Both the position numbers and the translations under genes were made by a program. A stretch of 28,339 nucleotides of DNA, taken from Acidimicrobiia bacterium UBA4744 (lineage in GTDB: Bacteria > Actinomycetota > Acidimicrobiia > Spongiisociales > UBA4744). Location: NCBI GenBank assembly GCA_002403855.1, contig DHIO01000034.1:63418-91756 (forward strand), in the 5' to 3' direction. This document shows positions 7,468 to 14,305 of this stretch, one piece after another; within the stretch, counting starts at the first letter, position 1; the number at the start of each line of letters is the position of its first letter. The notes below the pieces were generated by a model. It did not search any database. It saw nothing but the letters and a program-made list of their open reading frames with translations, and was not told the DNA's origin.

Positions 7468-7842
7468 TCAACCGGCGCCGGGTCCCCCTCTTGGCCGCCG
7501 CATATACCACTCGGTGAATGCACGGCAGAGTCCTCTGTCGTCAAAATCGATCAAGAACAGGTTGGAGTACGTCTTGCCGTCGGCGTACCGGGTCACGCCG
7601 GTGACGATGGCCCGCCGGCCATCCACCAACATAGGTCGGTATTCCGCCTCCCACGCCTCCGGTTCATCAGGTTCTTCCATCCACCATTCGACGATCGCCT
7701 GCTTCCCCCGCAGCGGCTCGTCCCACGGGTTGTAGGCGTAGGTGGCATCTTCAGCGAACAGGGCACCGATGCGAGCGGGGTCGTTCCTTCGCCAAGCATC
7801 GATGTAGGCGTCGATCCAACTCTGTACGGCCTCGAGCTTCAT
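7468..7842 (-). CDS. NTF2-like / SnoaL-like protein
   Basis: A 124-aa cone-shaped alpha+beta protein of the nuclear transport factor 2-like superfamily. It has the typical start (VQSWIDAYIDAWRRNDPARIGALFAEDATYAYNPW; the key parts are the WIDAYIDAWRRND helix and LFAEDATY), followed by RGKQAIVEWW and paired strands ending in FTEWYMRRP. Relatives include ketosteroid isomerases and small ligand-binding or stress proteins, so the activity cannot be named. The ATG at 7842 follows GAGGAATCTC. Upstream in-frame codons to 8136 are arginine-rich, low-quality sequence and are rejected. It is convergent with the SRPBCC gene, ending 2 nt from it. Confidence 0.82.
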   Translation of the reverse strand: MKLEAVQSWIDAYIDAWRRNDPARIGALFAEDATYAYNPWDEPLRGKQAIVEWWMEEPDEPEAWEAEYRPMLVDGRRAIVTGVTRYADGKTYSNLFLIDFDDRGLCRAFTEWYMRRPRGGPGAG

Positions 7843-8036
7843 GAGATTCCTCTGCTGTGGTTGTCGGACGAGCCTACGTGCTCGGTGACATCCGTGCACC
7901 CGTCGAATCCGGTGGCGCCTTGGCGGATTGTTTCGTGCAGAGCCCTCACTCAACGGAGGTCTCCATCTTCTCCGGGGCGGTTCCCGGACACCGACGAGGC
8001 TCGAGTCGAGACCGCCAAGGGTGAAACGGCAGGACA

Positions 8037-8780
8037 CTACCGAGCCGAGCTCAAATCCCGATCGGGAACGGGTACGGCGTATACGACCACGTTGCTGTCG
8101 TAGCTTCCCGCCGATTCGCTGAAACCACCCCCACACGTGATCAGCGTCAGGACCGGCGAACCCTGCTCGGCGAAGATCGTGTCGAGAGGTAACTCGTCCT
8201 TCGGGTAGACGGTGCGAGCCTCCACCCGGAAGAAGCTCACCGAACCATCGCCGAACTCGACTTCAACCAGGTCGCCCGGTTCGACGTCGCGCAGATGGAA
8301 GAACACGCCCGGACCCCGGCCGGCAAGATCCACGTGGGCGGCCAGGACTGCCGATCCACTCTCTCCGGGACGAGCGCCAAACTCGTACCAGGCCACGTCA
8401 CGCACATTGCCGGGGACTTCCATCTGTCCGGTGCGAGAGTCGACGCCGGTGGGGATGATGGGTGCGTCCACGTCGATCGAGGAGAGCCTGAGGGCCACCG
8501 GGTCGGCCATGGCGAGCGCGGGACTGTCGGCCAGTGTCCCCGACCAGACCGGCACGCTCGGCGCCCGGAAAGCATCTCCGCCGGAGCTCGCCCAACGGGA
8601 TCCTCCCGTCAACCCGTCCGGCGCCGACCCTGGGAGCGTCGGTGGTTCGCTCAACGAGGCTTCCACGGCAGCGACGTCTCCGGCCTCCGAGGGTTGAATG
8701 GCCAAGAAGAAACCCACCGTGATCGCGATCAGCGCAATGAGGCTGAAAGCGAAAGTCACGGCGGAAGTTCGGCGGTTCAT
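8037..8780 (-). CDS. Class F sortase
   Basis: A 247-aa membrane-anchored transpeptidase. One N-terminal membrane segment (about residues 7-28) is followed by a linker and a sortase domain. The catalytic histidine is H149 in LAAHVD and the cysteine is C216 in TLITCGG, the class F style. In most sortases an arginine lies about 12-13 residues after the cysteine, but here the segment reads SYDSNVVVYA and no arginine occurs until the very end of the protein. Either the catalytic arginine is replaced, or it comes from elsewhere in the fold. It lies 69 nt downstream of a secreted protein with a C-terminal anchor, which is its probable substrate. Confidence 0.9.
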   Translation of the reverse strand: MNRRTSAVTFAFSLIALIAITVGFFLAIQPSEAGDVAAVEASLSEPPTLPGSAPDGLTGGSRWASSGGDAFRAPSVPVWSGTLADSPALAMADPVALRLSSIDVDAPIIPTGVDSRTGQMEVPGNVRDVAWYEFGARPGESGSAVLAAHVDLAGRGPGVFFHLRDVEPGDLVEVEFGDGSVSFFRVEARTVYPKDELPLDTIFAEQGSPVLTLITCGGGFSESAGSYDSNVVVYAVPVPDRDLSSAR

Positions 8781-8790
8781 GATACGACCT

Positions 8791-8824
8791 GACCCGGGGA
8801 GACCGGCAAGCGGCTCCCCGGGTC
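8791..8824. repeat. Perfect 11-bp inverted repeat between DUF4397 and sortase genes
   Basis: GACCCGGGGAG (8791-8801) and CTCCCCGGGTC (8814-8824) are perfect inverted arms with a 12-base loop. In the transcript the hairpin lies 25 nt after the DUF4397 stop and 10 nt before the sortase ATG. No U-tract follows. It may lower sortase expression relative to its substrate, act as a partial terminator, or stabilise the upstream message. Confidence 0.7.
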
Positions 8825-8849
8825 CAAAGGCATCGTGGCGGTCAGGTTA

Positions 8850-9692
8850 CTAGTTGCTCGACCGACGGGCCAGGGCCAGACCTGATCCCGCCAGGCCCAC
8901 CAAAGCGATGGAACCTGCGATCGCCAGAGCAACGGGGAAGCCGTCGGTTGCCAGGCCGGCCGTACCGGTGGGAACACCCGCGGGCGGCTCGGCAGGGGCG
9001 GCGGCGCCCAGGCCGGAAATGGACTGCACGGCCACGGTGAAGCTGCCGCCGTCCAACGAACCGATGGCGTAGACGATCGTCGAGGTGCCCTCGGCCAGAT
9101 CGAGGTCCGCCTCGAACACGACCGGTTCGGTAGCCCCGGTCGGAACGACCTTGGCGTTGTAGGTGCCGGCAGGAACGTCTCCACCCGCCTCGTTCGGATT
9201 GCTGAGCCCCGAGAAGAGCACGGCGTCGTCGGCCAGAACATCCACCGTCGGGGCGGCGGCCGTGTGACGAACGGTCAGGCGGGTTTCGCCTGCGGCTATC
9301 TCAGAGATGTCGTTGACGAAGACCGAAGCCGTGGCTGCGCCGCCCCCGTCGAGATGGGCCACGATGGAGGCGTTGGCACCCGCCGGAAGGGTCACTGCCA
9401 ACGGTCCCAGCGCCGGATCGGTGCTGTTGGGGTCTGCGCCGGCCGCGTAGATCTCGATCGAGTAGTCGGCGGCCGGCAAGGTGACCGGACCGGCGAACTC
9501 GCTGAATGTCAAGCCGGGAATGAACGGAGCGCTGTAGTCGCCGTTCACATAGATATCGACCGGGAACCCACCGTCGCCGGGGATCCCGTGCAGCACGGTC
9601 ACCGTGCCGTCGGTCGTCTGGGCAAACGCTGCACCGGCCGGGAGGGCCAGCAGCATCAGTGCCACCAGGAAGATGCGTCCAAAGATACGCAT
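8850..9692 (-). CDS. Secreted DUF4397-domain protein with C-terminal membrane anchor / sorting-like signal
   Basis: A 280-aa exported protein. A signal peptide (about residues 1-24, ending AFA-Q) leads into a DUF4397-type beta-sandwich. Its marks are VTVLHGIPG and VDIYVNG, then ADYSIEIYAAG, a second related half with LTVRHTAAAPTVDVLAD, and TYNAKVVPTG. The C-terminus has a proline-rich linker, VPTGTAG (residues 240-246), a hydrophobic helix and a short RRSSN tail, the layout of a sortase substrate though not a textbook LPXTG. DUF4397 has no established enzymatic role and is probably a surface domain. AGGAG lies 6 nt before the ATG, and an ECF-type promoter lies upstream. The sortase gene follows on the same strand. 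Confidence 0.88.
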   Translation of the reverse strand: MRIFGRIFLVALMLLALPAGAAFAQTTDGTVTVLHGIPGDGGFPVDIYVNGDYSAPFIPGLTFSEFAGPVTLPAADYSIEIYAAGADPNSTDPALGPLAVTLPAGANASIVAHLDGGGAATASVFVNDISEIAAGETRLTVRHTAAAPTVDVLADDAVLFSGLSNPNEAGGDVPAGTYNAKVVPTGATEPVVFEADLDLAEGTSTIVYAIGSLDGGSFTVAVQSISGLGAAAPAEPPAGVPTGTAGLATDGFPVALAIAGSIALVGLAGSGLALARRSSN

Positions 9693-9767
9693 GAATGTCT
9701 CCTATCGCTGAGGCCCGTCGATCGGGCTGCTTACGGGACCTCTACGGAGGCATGGTTGGACGTGGAT

Positions 9768-9791
9768 GACGAAAATCGCTAAAAACGTTCC
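9768..9791 (-). promoter_or_regulatory. ECF-sigma-type promoter (GGAAC-N15-CGTC) upstream of the DUF4397 gene
   Basis: On the minus strand GGAAC (9791-9787) is followed by 15 bases and CGTC (9771-9768). These are the commonest -35 and -10 elements for ECF sigma factors. The transcript would start near 9760, giving a leader of about 68 nt. The -35 is half of a palindrome, GTTCC-GG-GGAAC (9787-9798), so a second GGAAC faces the sigma gene, but no matching -10 was found on that strand. Control by the adjacent sigma factor is inferred from position. Confidence 0.55.
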
Positions 9792-9829
9792 GGGGAACCT
9801 TCTCCGTTTCTCGAGATGGGCAGCCGGGC

Positions 9830-10405
9830 ATGGGCGCACAGGACTGGTCGAACACCGAAGACGCGGCCCTGGCCGCGGCGATCGGCGACGCATCCCAAGA
9901 AGCACTGGCCGAGGTGTACAACCGGCATTCCGGTGCGGTGCACGGCCTCGCCCGCCGCATCCTGCGCGATGAGACCCTCGCAGAAGAGATCACCCAGGAG
10001 GTTTTCCTGCGCCTCTGGAACAATCCGAACAAATTCGACGCGCAACGGGGCTCGTTACGTTCGTTTCTCCTTGCTCACACCCACGGCCGCAGTGTCGACC
10101 TCATCCGCTCCGAGTCCGCGCGCCGTACAAGAGAAGACAACGACGCCCGACTCGCCACAGGAGCAGGTCAGAACATCGAGGACGAGGTGTGGAGCACGGC
10201 CCTCGCCGATCAGGTTCGAGAGGCCCTTTCCGCCCTCGGAGAAGGCGAGCGCCGAGCCATCGAGCTCGCCTACTTCGGTGGACATACCTACCGAGAGGTA
10301 GCCGACTTGCTCGGCGAGCCGGAGGGAACAGTGAAGAGCCGGATCCGGTCCGGGATGAAGAGGCTACGGCAGTCACTGACCGCCGCCGGGGTTACCCAAG
10401 CCTGA
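9830..10405 (+). CDS. ECF sigma factor (SigK-like)
   Basis: A 191-aa sigma-70 family factor with only regions 2 and 4. Region 2 is seen in LAEVYNRHSGAVHGLARRIL and the LAEEITQEVFLRLWN helix, and region 4 in LGEGERRAIELAYFGGHTYREVADLL followed by EGTVKSRIRSGMKRL. This pattern matches the SigK/SigL-type ECF group, whose members are held by RskA-type anti-sigma factors. The anti-sigma gene follows after 17 nt. The gene is divergent from the DUF4397/sortase pair. The start at 9830 has only a weak ribosome-binding site, but the first residues (TEDAALAAAIGDASQ) fit the family. Confidence 0.93.
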   Translation: MGAQDWSNTEDAALAAAIGDASQEALAEVYNRHSGAVHGLARRILRDETLAEEITQEVFLRLWNNPNKFDAQRGSLRSFLLAHTHGRSVDLIRSESARRTREDNDARLATGAGQNIEDEVWSTALADQVREALSALGEGERRAIELAYFGGHTYREVADLLGEPEGTVKSRIRSGMKRLRQSLTAAGVTQA

Positions 10406-10422
10406 AGAATGAGGAACGAACG

Positions 10423-11178
10423 ATGAAGGTGGAAGAACTGCTCGGCGCCTACGCGCTTGATGCGTTGGATGAGGACGAGCGACTGCTCGTTGATCGGCAC
10501 CTGTCCACCTGCGATTCATGCCGGGAAGAAGTGCGGGATCATCGCGAGGTGGCGGCCCTACTGGCCCCTCCCCCGATTCCGCCCCCCGACCGGGTATGGG
10601 GTCGAATCCTCGCCGGAATCGCCGTTGCGGCACCGGCCGACGAACTTGCACCGGTCGTTCCCCTTCGACGCCGCGAGCGGCGTTTCGAGTCCACCCGATG
10701 GCTGGCAGGGGCAGCGGCGGCGGTGGCCGTCGTGGCACTCGGCGTCACCGTCGTCGTGCAATCGGGCCGCATCGGAAGCCTCGACGATCAGGTCACGGCC
10801 CAGCAGCAGGAAATCGCCGCCTTCCAGGCCGATCCTCTCCGACAAGCCGCAACGGCCGCTCTCGAAGATCCGAATGCCCGCATCGCCGACCTCACCGCCG
10901 AGGACACCGAAGCCCGCATGCAGATCGTGCTGCTACCCGACGGGACGGGTTACGTCTTCGAGAACACCATGACGCCGCTCCCCGACGAAGCCACCTATCA
11001 GTTGTGGGCGCTCGTCGACGACCGCATCATCTCCGCCGGGGTGCTGGGTAACGACCCCGGCGTGGTTCCGTTCCACCTCGATCCAGCGGGCGTGCAGGGA
11101 CTGGTTGTCACCGAAGAGGTGGCGGGCGGTGTCGCGCAATCGGAGTCCGATCCGGTAGTGGCATGGTTCGAGGCGTAG
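10423..11178 (+). CDS. RskA-like zinc-binding anti-sigma factor
   Basis: A 251-aa single-pass membrane anti-sigma factor. The cytoplasmic zinc-binding anti-sigma motif HxxxCxxC is H26-C30-C33, preceded by the usual LLGAYALDALDEDE helix. A membrane helix spans about residues 93-112. A coiled linker (DDQVTAQQQEIAAFQ) leads to an extracytoplasmic RskA C-terminal domain with GTGYVFENTMTPLPDEATYQLWAL. Such proteins bind their sigma factor and release it after regulated proteolysis on an envelope signal. It starts at 10423 with GAGG upstream, 17 nt after the sigma gene, so the two are cotranscribed. Confidence 0.92.
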   Translation: MKVEELLGAYALDALDEDERLLVDRHLSTCDSCREEVRDHREVAALLAPPPIPPPDRVWGRILAGIAVAAPADELAPVVPLRRRERRFESTRWLAGAAAAVAVVALGVTVVVQSGRIGSLDDQVTAQQQEIAAFQADPLRQAATAALEDPNARIADLTAEDTEARMQIVLLPDGTGYVFENTMTPLPDEATYQLWALVDDRIISAGVLGNDPGVVPFHLDPAGVQGLVVTEEVAGGVAQSESDPVVAWFEA

Positions 11179-11180
11179 CC

Positions 11181-12137
11181 ATGACCCCCGCCGGCCGCTT
11201 GGATGACCTCCTCGACCGTACCGTGGTCGGCAGCTTCACCAACGTCGGTCACGCGGTACGCAGCCTCGGCTGGAACGATGAACTTCCCTCAATGCACGGC
11301 AAGGTAGTCGTCGTCACCGGCGCCACCTCCGGCCTGGGGCGAGCAGCCGCTGAATGGTTGGCCGACCTCGGAGCCGGTGTCCGGCTGGTCGGGCGCTCGC
11401 CGGACAGACTGGAACAAACCCGGGAGCATATCCGGTCGGCCACCGGCAACCATGACCTGGTGGGCTATGCCGCCGACCTTTCGAGTATGGAACAGGTTCG
11501 TCGTCTGGCCGGCGAACTCCTAGAGGCCGAGCCGCGAATCGACGTGCTCGTCAACAACGCCGGTGCCTTGATCAACGAACGCCGGGAGACCGAGGAAGGC
11601 AACGAGTTGACCCTGGCCACCAATCTGCTCGGCCATTTCCTCCTGACCAACCTTCTGATTCCGCGGCTCGAAGCCTCAGCCCCGGCGCGCATCATCAACG
11701 TCTCGTCCGGAGGTATGTACACGCAGCGGATCCGTGTCCGCGATCTCCAATACGCTCGCGGTAAATACAACGGGTCGATGGCCTACGCACGGGCCAAACG
11801 AGGGCAGGTGATCCTCACCGAGCTCTGGGCCGAGAAGCTGGCCGGCCGCGGCATCGTGGTCAACGCCATGCACCCCGGATGGGCCGACACGCCGGGAGTC
11901 GAGAAGTCGCTTCCACTCTTCCGCAAGCTCACGAGACCATTCCTCCGCACACCGAAGCAGGGCACGGATACGATCGTCTGGCTGGCAGCCTCCCGCGAAG
12001 CGGCGGAAGTCACCGGCCGGTTCTGGCTCGACCGTCGCCCCCGGCCCACGCACCGGTTGAGGAGCACGGTGGAGGACCCCGCCGACCGGGAGGCATTGTG
12101 GGACGCCCTGAACCGACTGGCCGGCACCGACTTCTGA
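11181..12137 (+). CDS. Short-chain dehydrogenase/reductase (DHRS12-like)
   Basis: A 318-aa SDR with a nucleotide-binding motif TGATSGLG after VVVVTGA, the ADLSS acidic turn, NNAG, and a catalytic serine in INVSSGG. The catalytic YxxxK appears as Y-A-R-A-K in MAYARAKRGQV. An N-terminal extension of about 45 residues before the Rossmann fold and NAMHPGWADTPGVEKSLP resemble the DHRS12-like subgroup, whose substrate is not settled. The start at 11181 has GAGG 7 nt upstream. An in-frame ATG at 11163 would overlap the anti-sigma gene. Only 2 nt separate it from that gene, so it may be read through from the sigma operon. Confidence 0.88.
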   Translation: MTPAGRLDDLLDRTVVGSFTNVGHAVRSLGWNDELPSMHGKVVVVTGATSGLGRAAAEWLADLGAGVRLVGRSPDRLEQTREHIRSATGNHDLVGYAADLSSMEQVRRLAGELLEAEPRIDVLVNNAGALINERRETEEGNELTLATNLLGHFLLTNLLIPRLEASAPARIINVSSGGMYTQRIRVRDLQYARGKYNGSMAYARAKRGQVILTELWAEKLAGRGIVVNAMHPGWADTPGVEKSLPLFRKLTRPFLRTPKQGTDTIVWLAASREAAEVTGRFWLDRRPRPTHRLRSTVEDPADREALWDALNRLAGTDF

Positions 12138-12188
12138 CGTTCTTGCGTGCTGCGATAGGCGCCGCTTTCTCACGCAGGAACAGATGGG

Positions 12189-12194
12189 TAGCGT
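12189..12194 (+). promoter_or_regulatory. -10 box TAGCGT of a probable leaderless promoter
   Basis: TAGCGT is followed by seven bases and the ATG at 12202, matching the leaderless spacing seen at other genes in the window. It helps choose 12202 over the longer start at 12184. Confidence 0.45.
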
Positions 12195-12201
12195 TGCGGT
12201 G

Positions 12202-13122
12202 ATGGACGTCCTCGCATGGCTGCTCGAAGGGGACCCGGCGATCCGCTGGCAGGTGATGCGCGACCTCACGGAAGCCTCGGTAGAGGAGGTTGCTGCCGAA
12301 CGCACTCAGGTGGCCGAAACCGGGTGGGGGGCGCGGCTCTTGGGCGTCCAAGATCCCGACGGGAAGTGGGGTGGTGGGATCTACTCCCCCAAATGGACCT
12401 CCACCATGTACACGCTGCGATTGCTCCACTATTTGGGCCTCGAACCGTCTCACCCGGCGGCCGCCGGCGGGATGGCGAAGCTGCTCGAGCGAGCTGAGTG
12501 GTACGACGGCGGGGTCGGCTATTTCGTAACAGTTGAAGCCGAGACCTGCGTCACCGGCATGACGCTGGCACTGGCCTCCTACTTCGGTGGGTTCGCCGAT
12601 TACCGCAACCCGATGGCCCACTACCTGCTGCGGGAACAGCTCGACGACGGTGGGTGGAATTGCTTCACCCGTCACGGATCGACTCGTTCGTCCTTCAACA
12701 CCACCATCCTGGTGCTCGAAGGCCTGCTCGCCTTCGAGCGGACCAAGCCGGCCGGCCTCATCAGGAAGATCCGGGCGGCCCGTCACCGGGCCCACGACTA
12801 CCTGCTCGACCGCCACTTGATGCGCTCACTGACGACCGGTGAGATCATCAAGGCGGAGTGGACCAGGTTCTCGTTCCCGCCCCGCTGGCACTACGACGTG
12901 CTGCGAGGGCTCGACTATCTGCGGGACGCCGAAGTCAAACCCGATCCACGCGCGGCCACGGCCATCGACCTGCTGGTCTCGAAGCAAACCAACGACGGCC
13001 GCTGGAAGCTGCAGAACCACCATTCGGGACGAGAGCACTTCAAGATGGAGCAAACTGGCCAACCCAGCCGGTGGAACACCCTACGGGCGTTGCGGGTGCT
13101 CCGCTGGCACGGAATCGAATAG
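12202..13122 (+). CDS. Alpha/alpha-toroid protein related to terpene cyclase / prenyltransferase repeats
   Basis: A 306-aa protein that appears to be one alpha/alpha toroid. It has recurrent QW-like turns: VQDPDGKWGGG, QLDDGGWNCF and KQTNDGRWKL, separated by paired helices. These repeats are shared by squalene/hopene cyclases, prenyltransferase beta subunits and other toroid proteins. It is about half the length of squalene-hopene cyclase (some 630 aa), and the catalytic DxDD motif was not seen, so cyclase activity is doubtful. The R-W-N and HYDVLRGLDYL segments near the C-terminus also occur in uncharacterised prenyltransferase-like proteins. The ATG at 12202 is favoured by a -10 box 7 nt upstream; 12184 is the alternative. 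Confidence 0.75.
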   Translation: MDVLAWLLEGDPAIRWQVMRDLTEASVEEVAAERTQVAETGWGARLLGVQDPDGKWGGGIYSPKWTSTMYTLRLLHYLGLEPSHPAAAGGMAKLLERAEWYDGGVGYFVTVEAETCVTGMTLALASYFGGFADYRNPMAHYLLREQLDDGGWNCFTRHGSTRSSFNTTILVLEGLLAFERTKPAGLIRKIRAARHRAHDYLLDRHLMRSLTTGEIIKAEWTRFSFPPRWHYDVLRGLDYLRDAEVKPDPRAATAIDLLVSKQTNDGRWKLQNHHSGREHFKMEQTGQPSRWNTLRALRVLRWHGIE

Positions 13123-13208
13123 GCGCCGGTCGACACGCGTTCGCGGCGCGCCCCCATCTCCGCAGCAACGGACGCGGCCGGGCATTCCCCACGGTTGGGG
13201 GCATTCGA

Positions 13209-13214
13209 TAGCCT
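13209..13214 (+). promoter_or_regulatory. -10 box TAGCCT of the surE leaderless promoter
   Basis: TAGCCT is followed by GGGCTC and then the GTG start of surE at 13221. The sequence just before that GTG (GGGCTC) is no ribosome-binding site, so a leaderless message is the simplest reading. Confidence 0.55.
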
Positions 13215-13220
13215 GGGCTC

Positions 13221-13973
13221 GTGAAGATCCTGATCAGCAACGACGACGGCTATCGGGCTCCAGGCATCGTGACCCTGGCTGCCGAGCTTGCGACAATGGG
13301 CGAGGTCACCATCGTCGCTCCGGAGCGCAACCGGAGCGGAGCGAGCAACTCACTGACGCTCGACAACCCGATCCGGGCTACCCGAATCGAGGGCGGCTAC
13401 TTCGTCGACGGCACCCCGACCGATTGTGTGCACCTTGCCCTCACCGGTCTGCTGACCGAGGAGCCGGATGTCGTCGTGGCCGGTGTCAATGCCGGCGCAA
13501 ATCTGGGCGACGACGTCATCTACTCCGGCACCGTCGCTGCCGCCATGGAGGGGAGGTTTCTCGGGCTGCCCGCTCTTGCCGTCTCGTTGGTCCTGGACGG
13601 CGCCCGCAACTTCGCCACCGGCGCCCGTGTCGCACGCGTCCTGCTCGATGGTCTCGCCGGTCTCCGCATCCCGGCCGACACCATCCTCAATGTCAACGTC
13701 CCCGACCTTCCTTTCGACGACCTCGAAGGGCTCGAGGTGACCCGGCTCGGTCACCGGCACAAGGCGGAGGGGGTCGTCCGCAGCAAGGATCCGCGCGGCC
13801 GCACCATCTTCTGGGTAGGCCCGGCCGGACCGGAGGAAGACGCCGGACCCGGCACCGATTTCTTCGCCGTGGCTCAGGGGAGGGTATCCGTGACCCCAAT
13901 GCAGGTCGACCTGACCCGCCATGCTGCCCTCGAAGCCGCGTCCGGATGGGTGGCGGGATTGCAGCTTCGTTGA
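13221..13973 (+). CDS. surE: 5'/3'-nucleotidase SurE
   Basis: A 250-aa metal-dependent phosphatase that dephosphorylates nucleoside monophosphates and is linked to stationary-phase survival. The metal ligands D8 and D9 are in ISNDDG, S39 in APERNRSGAS and N90 in GVNAGANLGDDVIYSGTV, matching the E. coli positions within two residues. DGTPTDCV and the AAMEG turn are also conserved. The start is a GTG at 13221, placed one residue before the family's KILxSNDDG strand and 6 nt after a -10 box. It stands alone on its strand before the unusual leader region. Confidence 0.95.
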   Translation: MKILISNDDGYRAPGIVTLAAELATMGEVTIVAPERNRSGASNSLTLDNPIRATRIEGGYFVDGTPTDCVHLALTGLLTEEPDVVVAGVNAGANLGDDVIYSGTVAAAMEGRFLGLPALAVSLVLDGARNFATGARVARVLLDGLAGLRIPADTILNVNVPDLPFDDLEGLEVTRLGHRHKAEGVVRSKDPRGRTIFWVGPAGPEEDAGPGTDFFAVAQGRVSVTPMQVDLTRHAALEAASGWVAGLQLR

Positions 13974-13994
13974 AGTGCAGGGAACAAAAAAGGG

Positions 13995-14023
13995 TTTGGA
14001 TTGTGCGAGGCATGTGCGAGACT
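13995..14023 (+). promoter_or_regulatory. Candidate sigma-A promoter for the structured leader
   Basis: TTTGGA (13995-14000) and GAGACT (14018-14023) are 17 nt apart, and TGC just before the -10 gives an extended -10 element. The transcript would start near 14030, a few bases before the AAAGGAGG of the mini-ORF. Confidence 0.45.
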
Positions 14024-14029
14024 GCCCCC

Positions 14030-14305
14030 ACCAGAGAAAGGAGGTGGTCCGCATTGATTGACAGTTCTTGTAGGACTCTGGAGGTGGCCGGACGCTAAGG
14101 CGGCCAACGCGTCGCCTTCCGCTAGGTGGCGACTCCAACCGGACCACCGAGACCTGGAGACCCGCGAGCTGGTCCTCTCGCGGCATCGGAAACGATGAAG
14201 TGTCTCCGGGTCTTCTCGCGCCCCCGCACTAGTCCTTCCGGATAGAAACGCGATCACCTTCAAACGGCGCAGGTGAAAGGCCGATACCTCTGGTAGGAGA
14301 ACACC
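14030..14305 (+). ncRNA. Candidate structured 5' leader RNA (three-way junction plus long-range helix)
   Basis: The gap of more than 300 bases between surE and the 68-aa gene holds several pairings that fit one fold. A 9-bp helix joins 14043-14051 with 14140-14148. Directly next to it, 14149-14161 pairs with 14202-14214 over 13 bp (two G-U pairs). That helix encloses two hairpins with no linker between them: CCGCGAG/CTCGCGG (14162-14168/14177-14183) and CATCG-GAAA-CGATG (14184-14197). Only four bases (14198-14201) close the three-way junction. Inside the 9-bp helix are hairpins 14085-14090/14101-14106 and 14111-14116/14128-14133. A last hairpin (14254-14259/14271-14276) precedes the ribosome-binding site at 14294. 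The fold was found by eye; no known riboswitch class was recognised. Confidence 0.6.
14054..14098 (+). CDS. 14-residue leader mini-ORF
   Basis: A TTG at 14054 lies 9 nt after a near-perfect AAAGGAGG (14037-14044) and opens a 14-codon frame, MIDSSCRTLEVAGR, closed by TAA at 14096-14098. A ribosome-binding site this strong before so short a frame suggests it is translated. Its ribosome-binding region overlaps one strand of the 9-bp long-range helix, so initiation and that helix should exclude each other. There is no run of a single regulatory amino acid as in classical attenuators. The non-ATG start and lack of homologues to hand keep confidence moderate. Confidence 0.45.
   Translation: MIDSSCRTLEVAGR

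Noticed and set aside
7843..8136. Upstream extension of the NTF2-like frame
   Set aside because: The extension is arginine-rich with no family similarity, and the ATG at 7842 has a good ribosome-binding site.
9794..9830. A second ECF promoter facing the sigma gene from the GGAAC at 9794-9798
   Set aside because: No CGTC or GTT-like -10 element occurs at 15-17 nt spacing, so autoregulation cannot be claimed from sequence.
14041..14053. Resemblance of GAGGTGGTCCGC to the T-box motif GGGTGGNACCGCG
   Set aside because: The match is partial, it coincides with a ribosome-binding site, and no tRNA-anticodon stem or aminoacyl-tRNA synthetase gene follows.
12839..14098. A 419-codon frame running through the toroid gene and surE
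   Set aside because: It is out of frame with both real genes and arginine/proline-rich; only its last 14 codons (the mini-ORF after a strong ribosome-binding site) look meaningful.
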